Shown: piece by piece, positions 15,849 through 23,749 of the stretch
How the letters are laid out: the number at the start of each line of letters is the position of its first letter
Numbering within the stretch: position 1 is the first letter of the stretch
DNA from: Chitinophagaceae bacterium
GTDB taxonomy: Bacteria > Bacteroidota > Bacteroidia > Chitinophagales > UBA10324
NCBI GenBank assembly: GCA_016704325.1
Contig: JADJAG010000012.1
Span: 186,001 to 250,000 of the forward strand
Direction: 5' to 3'
Length of the DNA: 64,000 nucleotides
The notes under the pieces: model-generated
Seen by the model: the letters and a program-made list of their open reading frames with translations, nothing else
Databases searched by the model: none
Told to the model about the DNA's origin: nothing
Position numbers and translations under genes: made by a program

Positions 15849-17063
15849 ATGAATCATTTTTTCAACTGTTACTTTTGCCTGCTCATGCTCTTTTGGAGCA
15901 ATAGCATTTTTTCGCAAAATATTACCAGGTATGATTACAGCGGCGATGCAGCCGTATTTGCTAATCAACTTAAATCCGGTCATCCTTATCTTTTTAAACT
16001 CATACCGGAAGATACCTTTGATCTCCTGATAACAGGATTGAAACAAAAGGCACACAACATTTCAAAGGAAGCATTTACGGTGGAACTTTTCCGGATCAAC
16101 GCGCGCATTGCTGATGAACATACGCGCATTGCACCCATTGACAGCCTGATTTTCCCTATGCGTTTTGAATGGTTTGACGAAGGTATGGCAGTGATAATGA
16201 CAGATAGCCTTCATCATCAGCACCTTTTTTCCCGGCTTATAGCTATTGACGGGCATCCCATTGCTGAAGTGTTGCATGCGTTGTCAGGAATACTGAAGAA
16301 AGACAATGTCTCTTTTCAGAAGTTCTGGACTGCGTATTACCTGAACCGGCCAGCTATGCTTTACGGCCTTGGCTTACTGGAGCAAAGGGACCGTGCAACA
16401 TTTACTTTTCTCACTTCTTCCGGCGATACCGTATCAACAACGATACATGCCGTTCTTGCCGCGGTGTTGCGGCTGAATTATTGCCGTAACCTGCCAATGG
16501 GCATGCAGGTTGCTATGGAAGGCCGTCACTACGATTATAAGTATGACGATACAACGGGTGTGTTGTTCTTTGAATATGCCAGCTGCTCGGAAGAGGAGGG
16601 TTTGCCCTTCCGGGAATTCAACAAGCAATTATTTGATATGGTGAAAGCAAAACATCCCTCGAAACTGATTGTCGATCTTCGTTACAACGGTGGCGGAAAC
16701 TCTTCTGTGTTAAATCCTTTTTTAAGAAGCATCAGGAGTAGTTACCTGAATGCACCTGGAAAATTATATGTGTTAACCGGCAGAAGAACTTTTTCATCGG
16801 CACTCATGAATGCTGTAGAAATGGTGCGCACCATCCATGCTATTACTGCTGGGGAACCCACTGGTGCCAATATAAATCACTATGGTGAGGTAAAGAGTTT
16901 TGTCTTGCCTGATTCAAAGATTACCGTCTACTATTCTACAAAATATTGGGAGAACTGGTCCGGGTATGACGGACCGTTGGTGCCTGATATATCCCTGGAA
17001 CACCGATATAGTAATTTCATAGAGGGCCGTGATGAAGCGTTGGAATATATACTGCATCATTAA
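15849..17063 (+). CDS. S41-family (C-terminal processing type) peptidase
   Basis: 404 residues with a signal peptide (residues 1-22, MNHFFNCYFCLLMLFWSNSI). The catalytic core shows LIVDLRYNGGGNSSVLNPF near 273-291 and the nucleophile region LTGRRTFSSALMNAVEM near 306-322, as in S41 tail-specific proteases; the Lys of the dyad was not pinned down. No clear PDZ domain is seen, so it resembles the shorter interphotoreceptor-type S41 proteins of Bacteroidota. It acts outside the cytoplasm. Monocistronic. The 300 bases before it hold only a short hairpin (CAAAGTGAT/ATCACTTTG, about 15743-15765) and a doubtful frame at 15569-15814. Confidence 0.78.
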   Translation: MNHFFNCYFCLLMLFWSNSIFSQNITRYDYSGDAAVFANQLKSGHPYLFKLIPEDTFDLLITGLKQKAHNISKEAFTVELFRINARIADEHTRIAPIDSLIFPMRFEWFDEGMAVIMTDSLHHQHLFSRLIAIDGHPIAEVLHALSGILKKDNVSFQKFWTAYYLNRPAMLYGLGLLEQRDRATFTFLTSSGDTVSTTIHAVLAAVLRLNYCRNLPMGMQVAMEGRHYDYKYDDTTGVLFFEYASCSEEEGLPFREFNKQLFDMVKAKHPSKLIVDLRYNGGGNSSVLNPFLRSIRSSYLNAPGKLYVLTGRRTFSSALMNAVEMVRTIHAITAGEPTGANINHYGEVKSFVLPDSKITVYYSTKYWENWSGYDGPLVPDISLEHRYSNFIEGRDEALEYILHH

Positions 17064-17179
17064 TATTTTGGAATTATACATTTAGCGACCGTGTGCCTGT
17101 AATCTGTAAGCGTCCGTTTACTATTAAAAGTAGTCAGGTAAGATAACTTTTTATGATGCCATTCTGCGCATAATCGCCT

Positions 17180-17345
17180 GTTAGTCCGGATTTGTAATCA
17201 CAGGTGTTCGAAATTTTAGCAGCTTTCGGCTTTGCTCAATTATTCAACGAAATCCGGGTTCCTGATCTATGCGAGCGGCCATGAGAGTGAAATAAAAGCA
17301 AGGTCACACGGAGCGTAGTCGAAGTGCGACATTGCTTTGGCGGCG
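17180..17345. repeat. Family A terminal repeat and a GTAGTCGAAG hairpin
   Basis: At 17180-17212 is one end of the family A element (TTAGTCCGGATTTGTAATCA plus CAGGTGTTCGAAA). About 90 bases on, 17299-17340 holds an imperfect hairpin in which AAGCAAGGTCACAC pairs with a GTGCGACATTGCTTT arm across GGAGCGTAGTCGAA. The same hairpin type sits inside the element at 49977-50402, so this is likely a decayed copy of that composite. Nothing coding is seen from 17064 to 17460. Confidence 0.6.
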
Positions 17346-17464
17346 TCGTTCCTTAGAAAAATGTCATTCTGAATACAGTAGCATCATTTTATTCGGTAAT
17401 CTTGTGAATCTGGAAGATTCCCTGTAGGTATTGCGGGATCATTGGTATCGTATTTTTTATTTGA

Positions 17465-17508
17465 AAAAGTTCACAAAACGTGAACTTTTAAAAATTTCAG
17501 TATCTTTA
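17465..17508 (+). promoter_or_regulatory. Operator and promoter of the higBA-like module
   Basis: A perfect inverted repeat AAAAGTTCAC-AAAAC-GTGAACTTTT (17465-17489) is followed by TATCTTTA at 17501-17508, a near match to the TAnnTTTG box, immediately before the toxin ATG at 17510. The position and symmetry suit autorepression by the downstream HTH antitoxin, as known for HigBA modules. The pairing with HigA is inferred. Confidence 0.6.
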
Positions 17509-17509
17509 T

Positions 17510-17842
17510 ATGCGGGTTCATTTAGTAAAAAAGCAAACCATTGCAGATTATGCAGCACTGCATGCAAGAAGCAGAAGTTCATTCGGGATTTGGTTGGGAG
17601 TAATCAGGGTTGCAGATTGGAGCGAACCGACTAACATTAAAAGAACATTTTCAACTGCTGATTTGCTGGGCAGAAGTAGTAGCAGGGTGGTGTTTGACAT
17701 TGGAGGAAATAATTACAGAATGATTTGCAAATATTTTTTCGGAGAAAAGGAAGCGCACCTGTTCGTTTGCTGAATTGGGACGCATGCGGAATATGATGAG
17801 CGATGCGGCAGGAAGGAACAATACACCATCAATGAATTTTGA
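17510..17842 (+). pseudogene. higB: HigB-type mRNA interferase toxin with an in-frame TGA
   Basis: The frame gives MRVHLVKKQTIADYAALHAR, FGIWLGVIRVADWSEP, RTFSTADLLGRSSSRVVFDI and GGNNYRMICKYFFGEKEAHL, a textbook HigB of the RelE superfamily that cleaves mRNA on the ribosome. After HLFVC a TGA at 17771-17773 stands where the family has Trp (CWIGTHAEYD). The frame then continues without gap as IGTHAEYDERC ... EQYTINEF to a second stop at 17840-17842. So a single TGG-to-TGA change removes the last 22 residues, including the conserved GTHAEYD region. It is likely inactive or weakened, unless the base is an error. Confidence 0.85.
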
Positions 17843-17854
17843 AATAAAGTCCGT

Positions 17855-18298
17855 ATGGAAACATTGAAGTATAAGATTATAAAGAGCAGGAAGCAATACA
17901 ATAGGTATTGCAGTCAGTTGGAAGCACTATTAAGCAGTAGCCGCAAATCAAAAGCAACGAAAGAAGCAATTGAATTGCTCACTTTCCTGATTGAAAAGTG
18001 GGATGAAGAGCACCATTCCTTTCATGACTTAGATCCGGTTCAGCTTTTGAGATCATTGATGAATGACCATCACATTAAACCAATTGCATTGGCTGAATTG
18101 CTCGGCGTAAGCAAAGGATTGGTTTCAGATATACTGAATTACAAAAAAGGACTAAGCAAAGAAATGATCAGAAAGTTGGCTGACACTTTCAAGATTTCTC
18201 AGGAAGCATTCAACCGGCAGTATGATTTGATTTCTTCCGTTAAAAGCAAACCTAATCATTCACGAGTTGCCACTTCAGTAAGGAGGGTGTCAGTTTAG
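17855..18298 (+). CDS. higA: HigA-type antitoxin with HTH domain
   Basis: 147 residues. The N-terminal half is helical (YKIIKSRKQYNRYCSQLEAL ... LTFLIEKWDEEHH). The C-terminal half holds an XRE-type helix-turn-helix, IKPIALAELLGVSKGLVSDI at about residues 74-93, followed by KKGLSKEMIRKLADTFKIS. This is the long HigA form paired with HigB in Bacteroidota; it neutralises the toxin and represses the operon. The gene starts 12 bases after the original toxin end. Its last three codons overlap the end of a truncated ParE gene on the other strand, and its extreme C-terminus (RVATSVRRVSV) is encoded at that junction. Confidence 0.9.
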   Translation: METLKYKIIKSRKQYNRYCSQLEALLSSSRKSKATKEAIELLTFLIEKWDEEHHSFHDLDPVQLLRSLMNDHHIKPIALAELLGVSKGLVSDILNYKKGLSKEMIRKLADTFKISQEAFNRQYDLISSVKSKPNHSRVATSVRRVSV

Positions 18299-18433
18299 TT
18301 TAGTATGAATACGGTTAGCTTCAACTGCAAAAATAAAATCCTCGCCTAAGCCTGTAAGCTTTGCATCATACCAGTCATAACTTTCCTGAAGATCCTGGCG
18401 CGCAGCTTTGGTGATTTCCAGCTGATACTTCAT
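18290..18433 (-). pseudogene. ParE/RelE-type toxin, truncated to its N-terminal half
   Basis: Starts with an ATG overlapping the stop codon of the upstream antitoxin (ATGA). It reads MKYQLEITKAARQDLQESYD, WYDAKLTGLGEDFIFAVEAN and then RIHTKLN before a stop. ParE toxins are about 100 residues; here only 47 remain, and the conserved second half (RRF.y.vfY and HxxR.P) is missing. The break lies where this gene meets the 3' end of the convergent HigA gene, so the deletion or insertion that joined the two modules destroyed it. Confidence 0.8.
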
Positions 18434-18645
18434 TTACGTTTGGTAAGAGTGCTCCTGACTTCTTCCCATGAATAGACAGGCATCTCGCCTGCATCGTAGG
18501 CAGCTCTTCTGCTGCGAAGCTCGTTCAGTTGCTCAACGGTGAGCGATGAATCATTTTCTTCCTGCACAATACTATCCCAAACAGTTTCAACCAACTTTAT
18601 GCGTTCTTCTTTGGGAAGTTTGAGAATTTCTTCAAGCACATTCAT
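18430..18645 (-). CDS. Addiction-module antitoxin (RelB/Unstab_antitox family)
   Basis: Start taken at 18645 (MNVLEEILKLPKEERIKLVE), which suits the family better than the upstream in-frame ATG. 71 residues with the typical helical LPKEERIKLVETVWDSI, then SSLTVEQLNELRSRRAAYDA and the toxin-binding tail MPVYSWEEVRSTL. This is the standard partner of ParE toxins and the stop overlaps the toxin start. The gene is intact although its toxin is not. A perfect -7 box lies 18 bases upstream. Confidence 0.88.
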   Translation of the reverse strand: MNVLEEILKLPKEERIKLVETVWDSIVQEENDSSLTVEQLNELRSRRAAYDAGEMPVYSWEEVRSTLTKRK

Positions 18646-18662
18646 ATAGAAAACGTTTTGTA

Positions 18663-18670
18663 CAAAGATA
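18663..18670 (-). promoter_or_regulatory. Bacteroidota -7 box of the antitoxin gene
   Basis: The minus strand reads TATCTTTG, an exact TAnnTTTG, 18 bases before the ATG at 18645. A TTG is present about 25 bases further upstream as a possible -33 element. It supports the shorter start for the antitoxin. Confidence 0.6.
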
Positions 18671-18851
18671 CTTATTTGATCAGATCCTTTGACAAGTGAT
18701 GGTGTTGATCCTTCGTTGTAGATAAATTGAGTCCGAGGAAAAAAAATTAGAATCACGAAGAAAAATTGCAATAATCGCTAAGCCCGCTTCCAGTGCTAAT
18801 TTTTCATCGGCAGCGGAGAACGCTCACTATAATCCCCCCAATAAAACCACC

Positions 18852-21356
18852 TCACTGCAAAATCACCTTCTTCAGCAACGCTTCCTTTTCATCCCAAACC
18901 CTAACCACATAAACTCCTTTTGCATAATCCGAAAGATCGATGGTCGTCTTTTGCCCTTGCCAGCTAAACTTTTTCACCACATGTCCCATCACATCAAAAA
19001 CAGTAACCGTATAATCTTTATTGACTGCATTTCCTCCGGTAAGGATGAAAGTTCCGGTGGAAGGATTGGGATACAAAGCAAAGTCAAAATGCTGTATCTC
19101 ACCAACTGATGTGATTGCAGACGGATCATCAAACCAACTGATGAGGTTGCAATTAACGTCCAGCACCGGGTTAAAGCCATCGTCGCAATTGCTGCAGGTA
19201 ACGCCGGTAACACAATTCGGGTTGTTGGGGTGACACTGATCTACATACGTAGAAAGAAATTTATAGCCGAGGTTTACATTCGAGGTGGTAATATAAGGGG
19301 TCATATCAAAATCAAACGGCCTGGCAATAGATCCCGGGCACCAGCCTGCACGGTTGTAAGTCCATGTTCCATTCTGCGGAGAGCAATCATCAGGATTGGG
19401 ATTGCAGACAGTCCAGTTATGTTGTGAAAAGGTATTGCCGCCATTCACCTGTATATCATGTGTGGCATTGTAGAACTCTGCCGCATTATTCGTATTCAGC
19501 GTTCCCCATCCGTGGCCTGTGCTCACTAACTTCAACGTAGAGGCAACTGTTAAAGCAGGATAGGTGAAACTAAAGTCGGGCACCGGTTGCAGATTCGCAT
19601 AGTCGCCAAAAGGATAAATCTCCTTCCAAACCCGGGTCACCTTGCTGTAGTTGTGCGCAGGCGCCCCTTGTTTGAAATCAAATTTCAACTCGTATAAATA
19701 ACCATTGGTCAGCGTCAGGCAATTCGCCTTGAAGGTTACTTTGCCTTGCAGCAAAGAGGTATAGTCAGCCAGATTGATGCTGTGAGAACACGGTACTCCA
19801 TACGGTGTGATGTACCGAATCACTTCAAACCATTCTCCTTCATGGCTCATTACATCAACGCTGGCTACCCGGTCCCAAGGATCACATCCGCCTCCGGGAC
19901 AAGTAACCGATAAGGTTGCGATAATCGTATCAAATGCTCCCACATAAGAAGGGAGATTTCCCGATGCAATTAAAGAAGGCGTAGCGGAATCGAGCCAGAG
20001 CCCGTCGAAGGCAAGCACGCCATTAATATCAGAAACGCCCTGCACCACATTGATGGTAACATCTTGAGTGGAAACAGCACCAAAATTACTGGTAGAAACA
20101 ATTTGAATGGTATAATTACCATAAGCCGGCGGAGTCCACCAGGCAGTATAATGGTTACCCGGGTGACTCGCTGCAGAAAATGTTTGTCCGTTGATCACAA
20201 ACTTTACATCCTGAACGGAAAATAAAGGAGCGTCGGGAATAGTGACCATAGCCGCCAATTGCATTGCCGAAAGCGCAGGCATATACACATCAGTAGAAGC
20301 AATCGGGTTGAGTGCATCCACCACCGGCACGTTCAATGCCGGATCTACCACAGCAAATGAGTTGGTTACCGGTGCAGCAGGATCATAGGTGCCATTGCCC
20401 AACTGGTCGGCTTGTATAATAACTGTTCCGGGAGTTCCATTCAGTGTTACCATATTACCATTAACCGAAGCCGGTCCTGAAATTACGGAGTAGCTGATAG
20501 CCAGCCCTGAAGTGGCGCTTGCATTCAGTGCGAAGGGAGGATCGGTAGTTAGTTTGGTTCCAACGGGCGGAAAAGAAATGGACTGAAAAGAAGGATCGAG
20601 GTCACCATTGAAGTTGGAGGTAGCTCCGGTGAGTGCAAAATTTAAGAGTTCGCCATCATAGGTTGGGGAATTTACTTCGGTGAGCAAAGCAGAGATGCCG
20701 GTATTATCTGCGCCCGGCACACCCTGGTTGAATTTATAATACAGTTGCAGGTTGGGTTCAGAACCGGTTAATTCATTGGCCATCATGTCCTGTATTTCTG
20801 TTTGCGACAACGCTTTGTTCCAGACAGAAACTTCATCAATTCTTCCATCATACACAAAATCGAATCCGCTCAAAATACTTTTTCCGATGGCGAAGGGCGT
20901 GGTGGTACTCGTAATCGTACCGGTTGCATTGTTGCTTCCCAGCAGGTTACCATTCAAATACAGGCTAATCTGGGAACCATTATACACCCATGCGTAATGT
21001 TGCCATACTTGTGGCACCGTAGTAAAATTAGGTGCCACTACCTCATAAAGGGTATTGGCAGAATTGATATACCTGCATTCTATAGAGCCATTGTTTAACT
21101 GTATCATATAGAATCCGGCACCGGTAGCCCGAAACCCCATCATTCCTTGTCCATAGCCCAATGCATTATTATAGAACCAGCCCGTCATGGTAAATCCGGT
21201 GGAGCTGGCAATAGTCTGTGAGGCATTGGGAATATTTACATAATCATCTACGCCGTCGAAATCGAGATATTGATTGGATTGGGCATGTAAGTTGGCGGTG
21301 AATTGATAGATGCAGAGGATGGTGAGGACAAGAATCTTTATGTAGCCTTTTTTCAT
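18852..21356 (-). CDS. Secreted LamG plus PNGase F-like protein with T9SS domain
   Basis: Start at 21356 (MKKGYIKILVLTILCIYQF) gives a clean signal peptide; about 834 residues. Residues 25-230 form a LamG/concanavalin domain (YLDFDGVDDYVNIPNA, GRIDEVSVWNKALSQTEIQ). A middle part has Ig-like beta segments. About residues 440-740 resemble peptide-N-glycosidase F, with GGCDPWDRVASVDV, EWFEVIRYITPYGVPC, HGWGTLNTNNAAEF and NGTWTYNRAGWCPGSIARP. That family removes N-glycans from glycoproteins between Asn and GlcNAc. The C-terminal HFDFALYPNPSTGTFILTGG stretch is a T9SS sorting domain. It should be secreted or surface-bound and may act on eukaryotic glycoproteins. Confidence 0.85.
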   Translation of the reverse strand: MKKGYIKILVLTILCIYQFTANLHAQSNQYLDFDGVDDYVNIPNASQTIASSTGFTMTGWFYNNALGYGQGMMGFRATGAGFYMIQLNNGSIECRYINSANTLYEVVAPNFTTVPQVWQHYAWVYNGSQISLYLNGNLLGSNNATGTITSTTTPFAIGKSILSGFDFVYDGRIDEVSVWNKALSQTEIQDMMANELTGSEPNLQLYYKFNQGVPGADNTGISALLTEVNSPTYDGELLNFALTGATSNFNGDLDPSFQSISFPPVGTKLTTDPPFALNASATSGLAISYSVISGPASVNGNMVTLNGTPGTVIIQADQLGNGTYDPAAPVTNSFAVVDPALNVPVVDALNPIASTDVYMPALSAMQLAAMVTIPDAPLFSVQDVKFVINGQTFSAASHPGNHYTAWWTPPAYGNYTIQIVSTSNFGAVSTQDVTINVVQGVSDINGVLAFDGLWLDSATPSLIASGNLPSYVGAFDTIIATLSVTCPGGGCDPWDRVASVDVMSHEGEWFEVIRYITPYGVPCSHSINLADYTSLLQGKVTFKANCLTLTNGYLYELKFDFKQGAPAHNYSKVTRVWKEIYPFGDYANLQPVPDFSFTYPALTVASTLKLVSTGHGWGTLNTNNAAEFYNATHDIQVNGGNTFSQHNWTVCNPNPDDCSPQNGTWTYNRAGWCPGSIARPFDFDMTPYITTSNVNLGYKFLSTYVDQCHPNNPNCVTGVTCSNCDDGFNPVLDVNCNLISWFDDPSAITSVGEIQHFDFALYPNPSTGTFILTGGNAVNKDYTVTVFDVMGHVVKKFSWQGQKTTIDLSDYAKGVYVVRVWDEKEALLKKVILQ

Positions 21357-21474
21357 GGGAGGAATTGTTCTTTGAGTTATTGATCTAAAAGTAAAAGTAC
21401 CATGAAAATCCGGCAAAAAATTTCCTTTTTATCGATGTTTTAAACTCACCCCACCCCACATCGTACGCACCCCC

Positions 21475-21527
21475 TCTCTGCGAGAGCAGAGGGGACGGTT
21501 CCGTCGCAGACGGAACCAGGGGTGAGT
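21475..21527. repeat. Double-hairpin repeat, copy 1 (3' side of the DUF559 gene)
   Basis: Two adjacent stem-loops: CCCCTCTCTGC/GCAGAGGGG, then GGTTCCGTC-GCA-GACGGAACC, followed by AGGGGTGAG. The unit ends about six bases from the DUF559 stop codon. A second copy in the same orientation lies at 21957-22014, on the other side of the gene. Confidence 0.8.
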
Positions 21528-21532
21528 CTAAA

Positions 21533-21907
21533 CTATTTCAAATACTCCTTAATCTTCCCCATCACCTCATAAACATTCTTCACCACCTCTTCATTAGTAA
21601 AACGCAACACCACCAACCCCATATCCTTCATTATATTATCTCTCTCCTTATCATACTCAATCTGCAAAGCATGAATGCCACCATCAAGCTCAACAACTAT
21701 TTTCTTTTCAGCACAATAAAAGTCTGCAATGAAAAATTTGGTCTTGCCATCTTGCTTCGATACAATAATGGGATGTTGACGAAGAAACTTAAACCCTTTT
21801 AATCTTCTGTTGCGAAGCTTATCCCACAATAACTCTTCTGCAGGTGTTTGCTTCTTTCTAAGTTCACGGGCAAAGGAAATTGATTTTGGAAGAAATTGAT
21901 TTTTCAT
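21533..21907 (-). CDS. DUF559 (Vsr/PD-(D/E)XK-like) endonuclease
   Basis: 124 residues, the usual length of stand-alone DUF559 proteins. The sequence runs from KSISFARELRKKQTPAEELL near residue 8, through LKGFKFLRQHPIIV, to the catalytic core FFIADFYCAEKKIVVELDGG near 58-77 (the Asp and the E-x-D pair of the restriction-like fold), then a C-terminal GLVVLRFTNEEVVKNV helix. The family is related to very-short-patch-repair endonucleases; no cognate methylase is nearby. It is bracketed by two same-sense double-hairpin repeats, which suggests the gene and repeats move or spread as one unit. Activity is inferred. Confidence 0.88.
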   Translation of the reverse strand: MKNQFLPKSISFARELRKKQTPAEELLWDKLRNRRLKGFKFLRQHPIIVSKQDGKTKFFIADFYCAEKKIVVELDGGIHALQIEYDKERDNIMKDMGLVVLRFTNEEVVKNVYEVMGKIKEYLK

Positions 21908-21956
21908 ATGATCATCATATTATTGATCCGAATAAGATTACTGTTATCAACATTAC

Positions 21957-22014
21957 TTACCCCTCTCTGCCACAGCAGAGGGGACGGTTCGTCGCAGACG
22001 AACCAGGGGAGAGT
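21957..22014. repeat. Double-hairpin repeat, copy 2 (5' side of the DUF559 gene)
   Basis: Same layout as the copy at 21475: CCCCTCTCTGCCACAGCAGAGGGG, then GGTTCGTC-GCA-GACGAACC, then AGGGGAGAGTC. The second stem is one base pair shorter on each side than in copy 1, a compensated difference that keeps pairing intact. Confidence 0.8.
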
Positions 22015-22072
22015 CAAAACATCCTCGAGTTTAATTTCCGTTAATAACCACGTTAATTTATTTAGAAACCTT

Positions 22073-23749
22073 CTACTTCATCCACCAAACCTTCCCATTC
22101 AAATTATCACCCGCCGCCCCCACCGCATCCATCCAATTCAACTCATTATAAGCAACCTCCGACGGCGGAATCGGGAAACGATACACCTCACTCACTGCTC
22201 CTTCATGTGGTGTCATTCCCGTTCTTCTCGATAATGCAAATGCTTCCTGTGGTTGTCTGAACAGATCTATCCAGCTCTGCGCATATATTTCCCGCAATTG
22301 CACGTCTTCGCCTCCGGTAAAGAAGTCAACATTATTTTGAACGGAAATGAAATCGAGGTTGGTTGGTACCGTGATGTTTGCTGAAAAAAGCGCTCCAGGT
22401 GGCAAGTGGGAATTATTCATCACATACTGCCAGAAGTTAAGCGAAAACTGAATGCCATCGAGAAAAGCAGATCCTGCCATGCCTGGATCTTTTGCAACAC
22501 CAATTCCCAACAGGAATGCTTCTGCCCTGATAAAAATCACTTCGGCTCCTGTTATTAAAATATCGGGTTGGTAATCCATATCCCTGGCTAGATAATAGTT
22601 TACCGGCGAATAAAGACAGTCAGCACCTTTAATGGAATAGTTATAATCACGATGGTATTCATAAGGAATTCCTCCGTCGGGTGCAGCCGTTGAAGGATCA
22701 TTCGGATATGCTATCCATTCGCTGTTATTATTTGTTTCAAAGAAGTAATACGCCCTTGGATCGAAGATGCCGCTGCCATAGGTGCTGTCGTGGTTAGATA
22801 ACTGATGCCAGATAGTGGTTCCCATTCTCGCATCTTTCGATTGATTGAATGACCATCCCTTGCTTTCATTGCGGTAACTGAGTTGGTACGGATATAATGC
22901 TGCACATTCACCCGGATCATTATTCAACTGACCAAATTCATTCAGTCCAAATACCGGTCGCTGATTTTCGAATATGTCTTTAATGATGGCTCCCGATAAA
23001 GCAGGTTCCTTGTTTACCATGCGCATGGCATAACGCAGCCGCAACGAATTGGCGAACTTTTGCCACTTGTTTACATCTCCAAAAAATAAATTGTCAAAAT
23101 TTTTGAAGGTGAGAAACGGATCTTTGGTGGTTGCTGTGGGATCAATATTTTCAGCAGCCCATTCCAATTCATTCAGTAAAGATTTATAGATGGCTTCCTG
23201 TGAATCAAATTTCGGATGCAGCATATTCACATCCTGGAATCCATAACCAGCCTCAGAAAAAGGAATGTCGCCGAATAGGTCAGTGACTTTAAAAGTCTTA
23301 TAGGCCAGCAGTATTTTTTCCATGGCCATCATGTTCTTTACTTCACCAGCAGCAGTATCGAGCGATTGAAATCTTTTTTCAAGCTCCCTTAGATTTGGCA
23401 GCATGGTATAGTAGTTGGTCCAGATTTCTTCCGTTCCTAAAGTATAATTGTTCCATCGCACCTGCGGAAGCGCTGTGAGTTGTGTTTCTTTATATAGCAC
23501 AGAAATATTTACATACAACTGTTCATTCCATCCCGATTGCAGGGAACTGATGACTGCATTAAAAAGTGCACCATCACTTGCTGTGTTGAATCCGTTTGGG
23601 TCTTTATTGATCTCTTCAAAATCTTTTCTGCAGGAAGAGGTCACCAAGATCAGAAGGATAAACAAATGGATAAACTGCCACCTCGCAGAAGCAAAGCGAT
23701 GTAATGCTGTTTCAGTATCTATGAAAAAACGTTTCTTCATTTTCTCCAT
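22073..23749 (-). CDS. SusD/RagB-family nutrient-binding lipoprotein
   Basis: 558 residues. The unusually long N-terminus ends in a hydrophobic run and lipobox, with Cys40 (ILLILVTSSCRKDF). The mature part begins with DFEEINKDPNGF, typical of the SusD_2-type (SusD/RagB) proteins, and contains the helical YKETQLTALPQ, LRELEKRFQ and FADSLRLRYAMR-like segment (FANSLRLRYAMRMVN). It sits on the outer membrane as the lid of the SusC channel. The ATG follows the SusC stop codon with no gap, so the pair is co-translated. No glycosidase is adjacent, so the substrate is unknown. Confidence 0.93.
   Translation of the reverse strand: MEKMKKRFFIDTETALHRFASARWQFIHLFILLILVTSSCRKDFEEINKDPNGFNTASDGALFNAVISSLQSGWNEQLYVNISVLYKETQLTALPQVRWNNYTLGTEEIWTNYYTMLPNLRELEKRFQSLDTAAGEVKNMMAMEKILLAYKTFKVTDLFGDIPFSEAGYGFQDVNMLHPKFDSQEAIYKSLLNELEWAAENIDPTATTKDPFLTFKNFDNLFFGDVNKWQKFANSLRLRYAMRMVNKEPALSGAIIKDIFENQRPVFGLNEFGQLNNDPGECAALYPYQLSYRNESKGWSFNQSKDARMGTTIWHQLSNHDSTYGSGIFDPRAYYFFETNNNSEWIAYPNDPSTAAPDGGIPYEYHRDYNYSIKGADCLYSPVNYYLARDMDYQPDILITGAEVIFIRAEAFLLGIGVAKDPGMAGSAFLDGIQFSLNFWQYVMNNSHLPPGALFSANITVPTNLDFISVQNNVDFFTGGEDVQLREIYAQSWIDLFRQPQEAFALSRRTGMTPHEGAVSEVYRFPIPPSEVAYNELNWMDAVGAAGDNLNGKVWWMK

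Noticed and set aside
17771..17773. TGA decoded as Trp (alternative genetic code)
   Set aside because: TGA works as a normal stop at several intact genes in this window (for example 18430 and 56061), so code reassignment is not supported.
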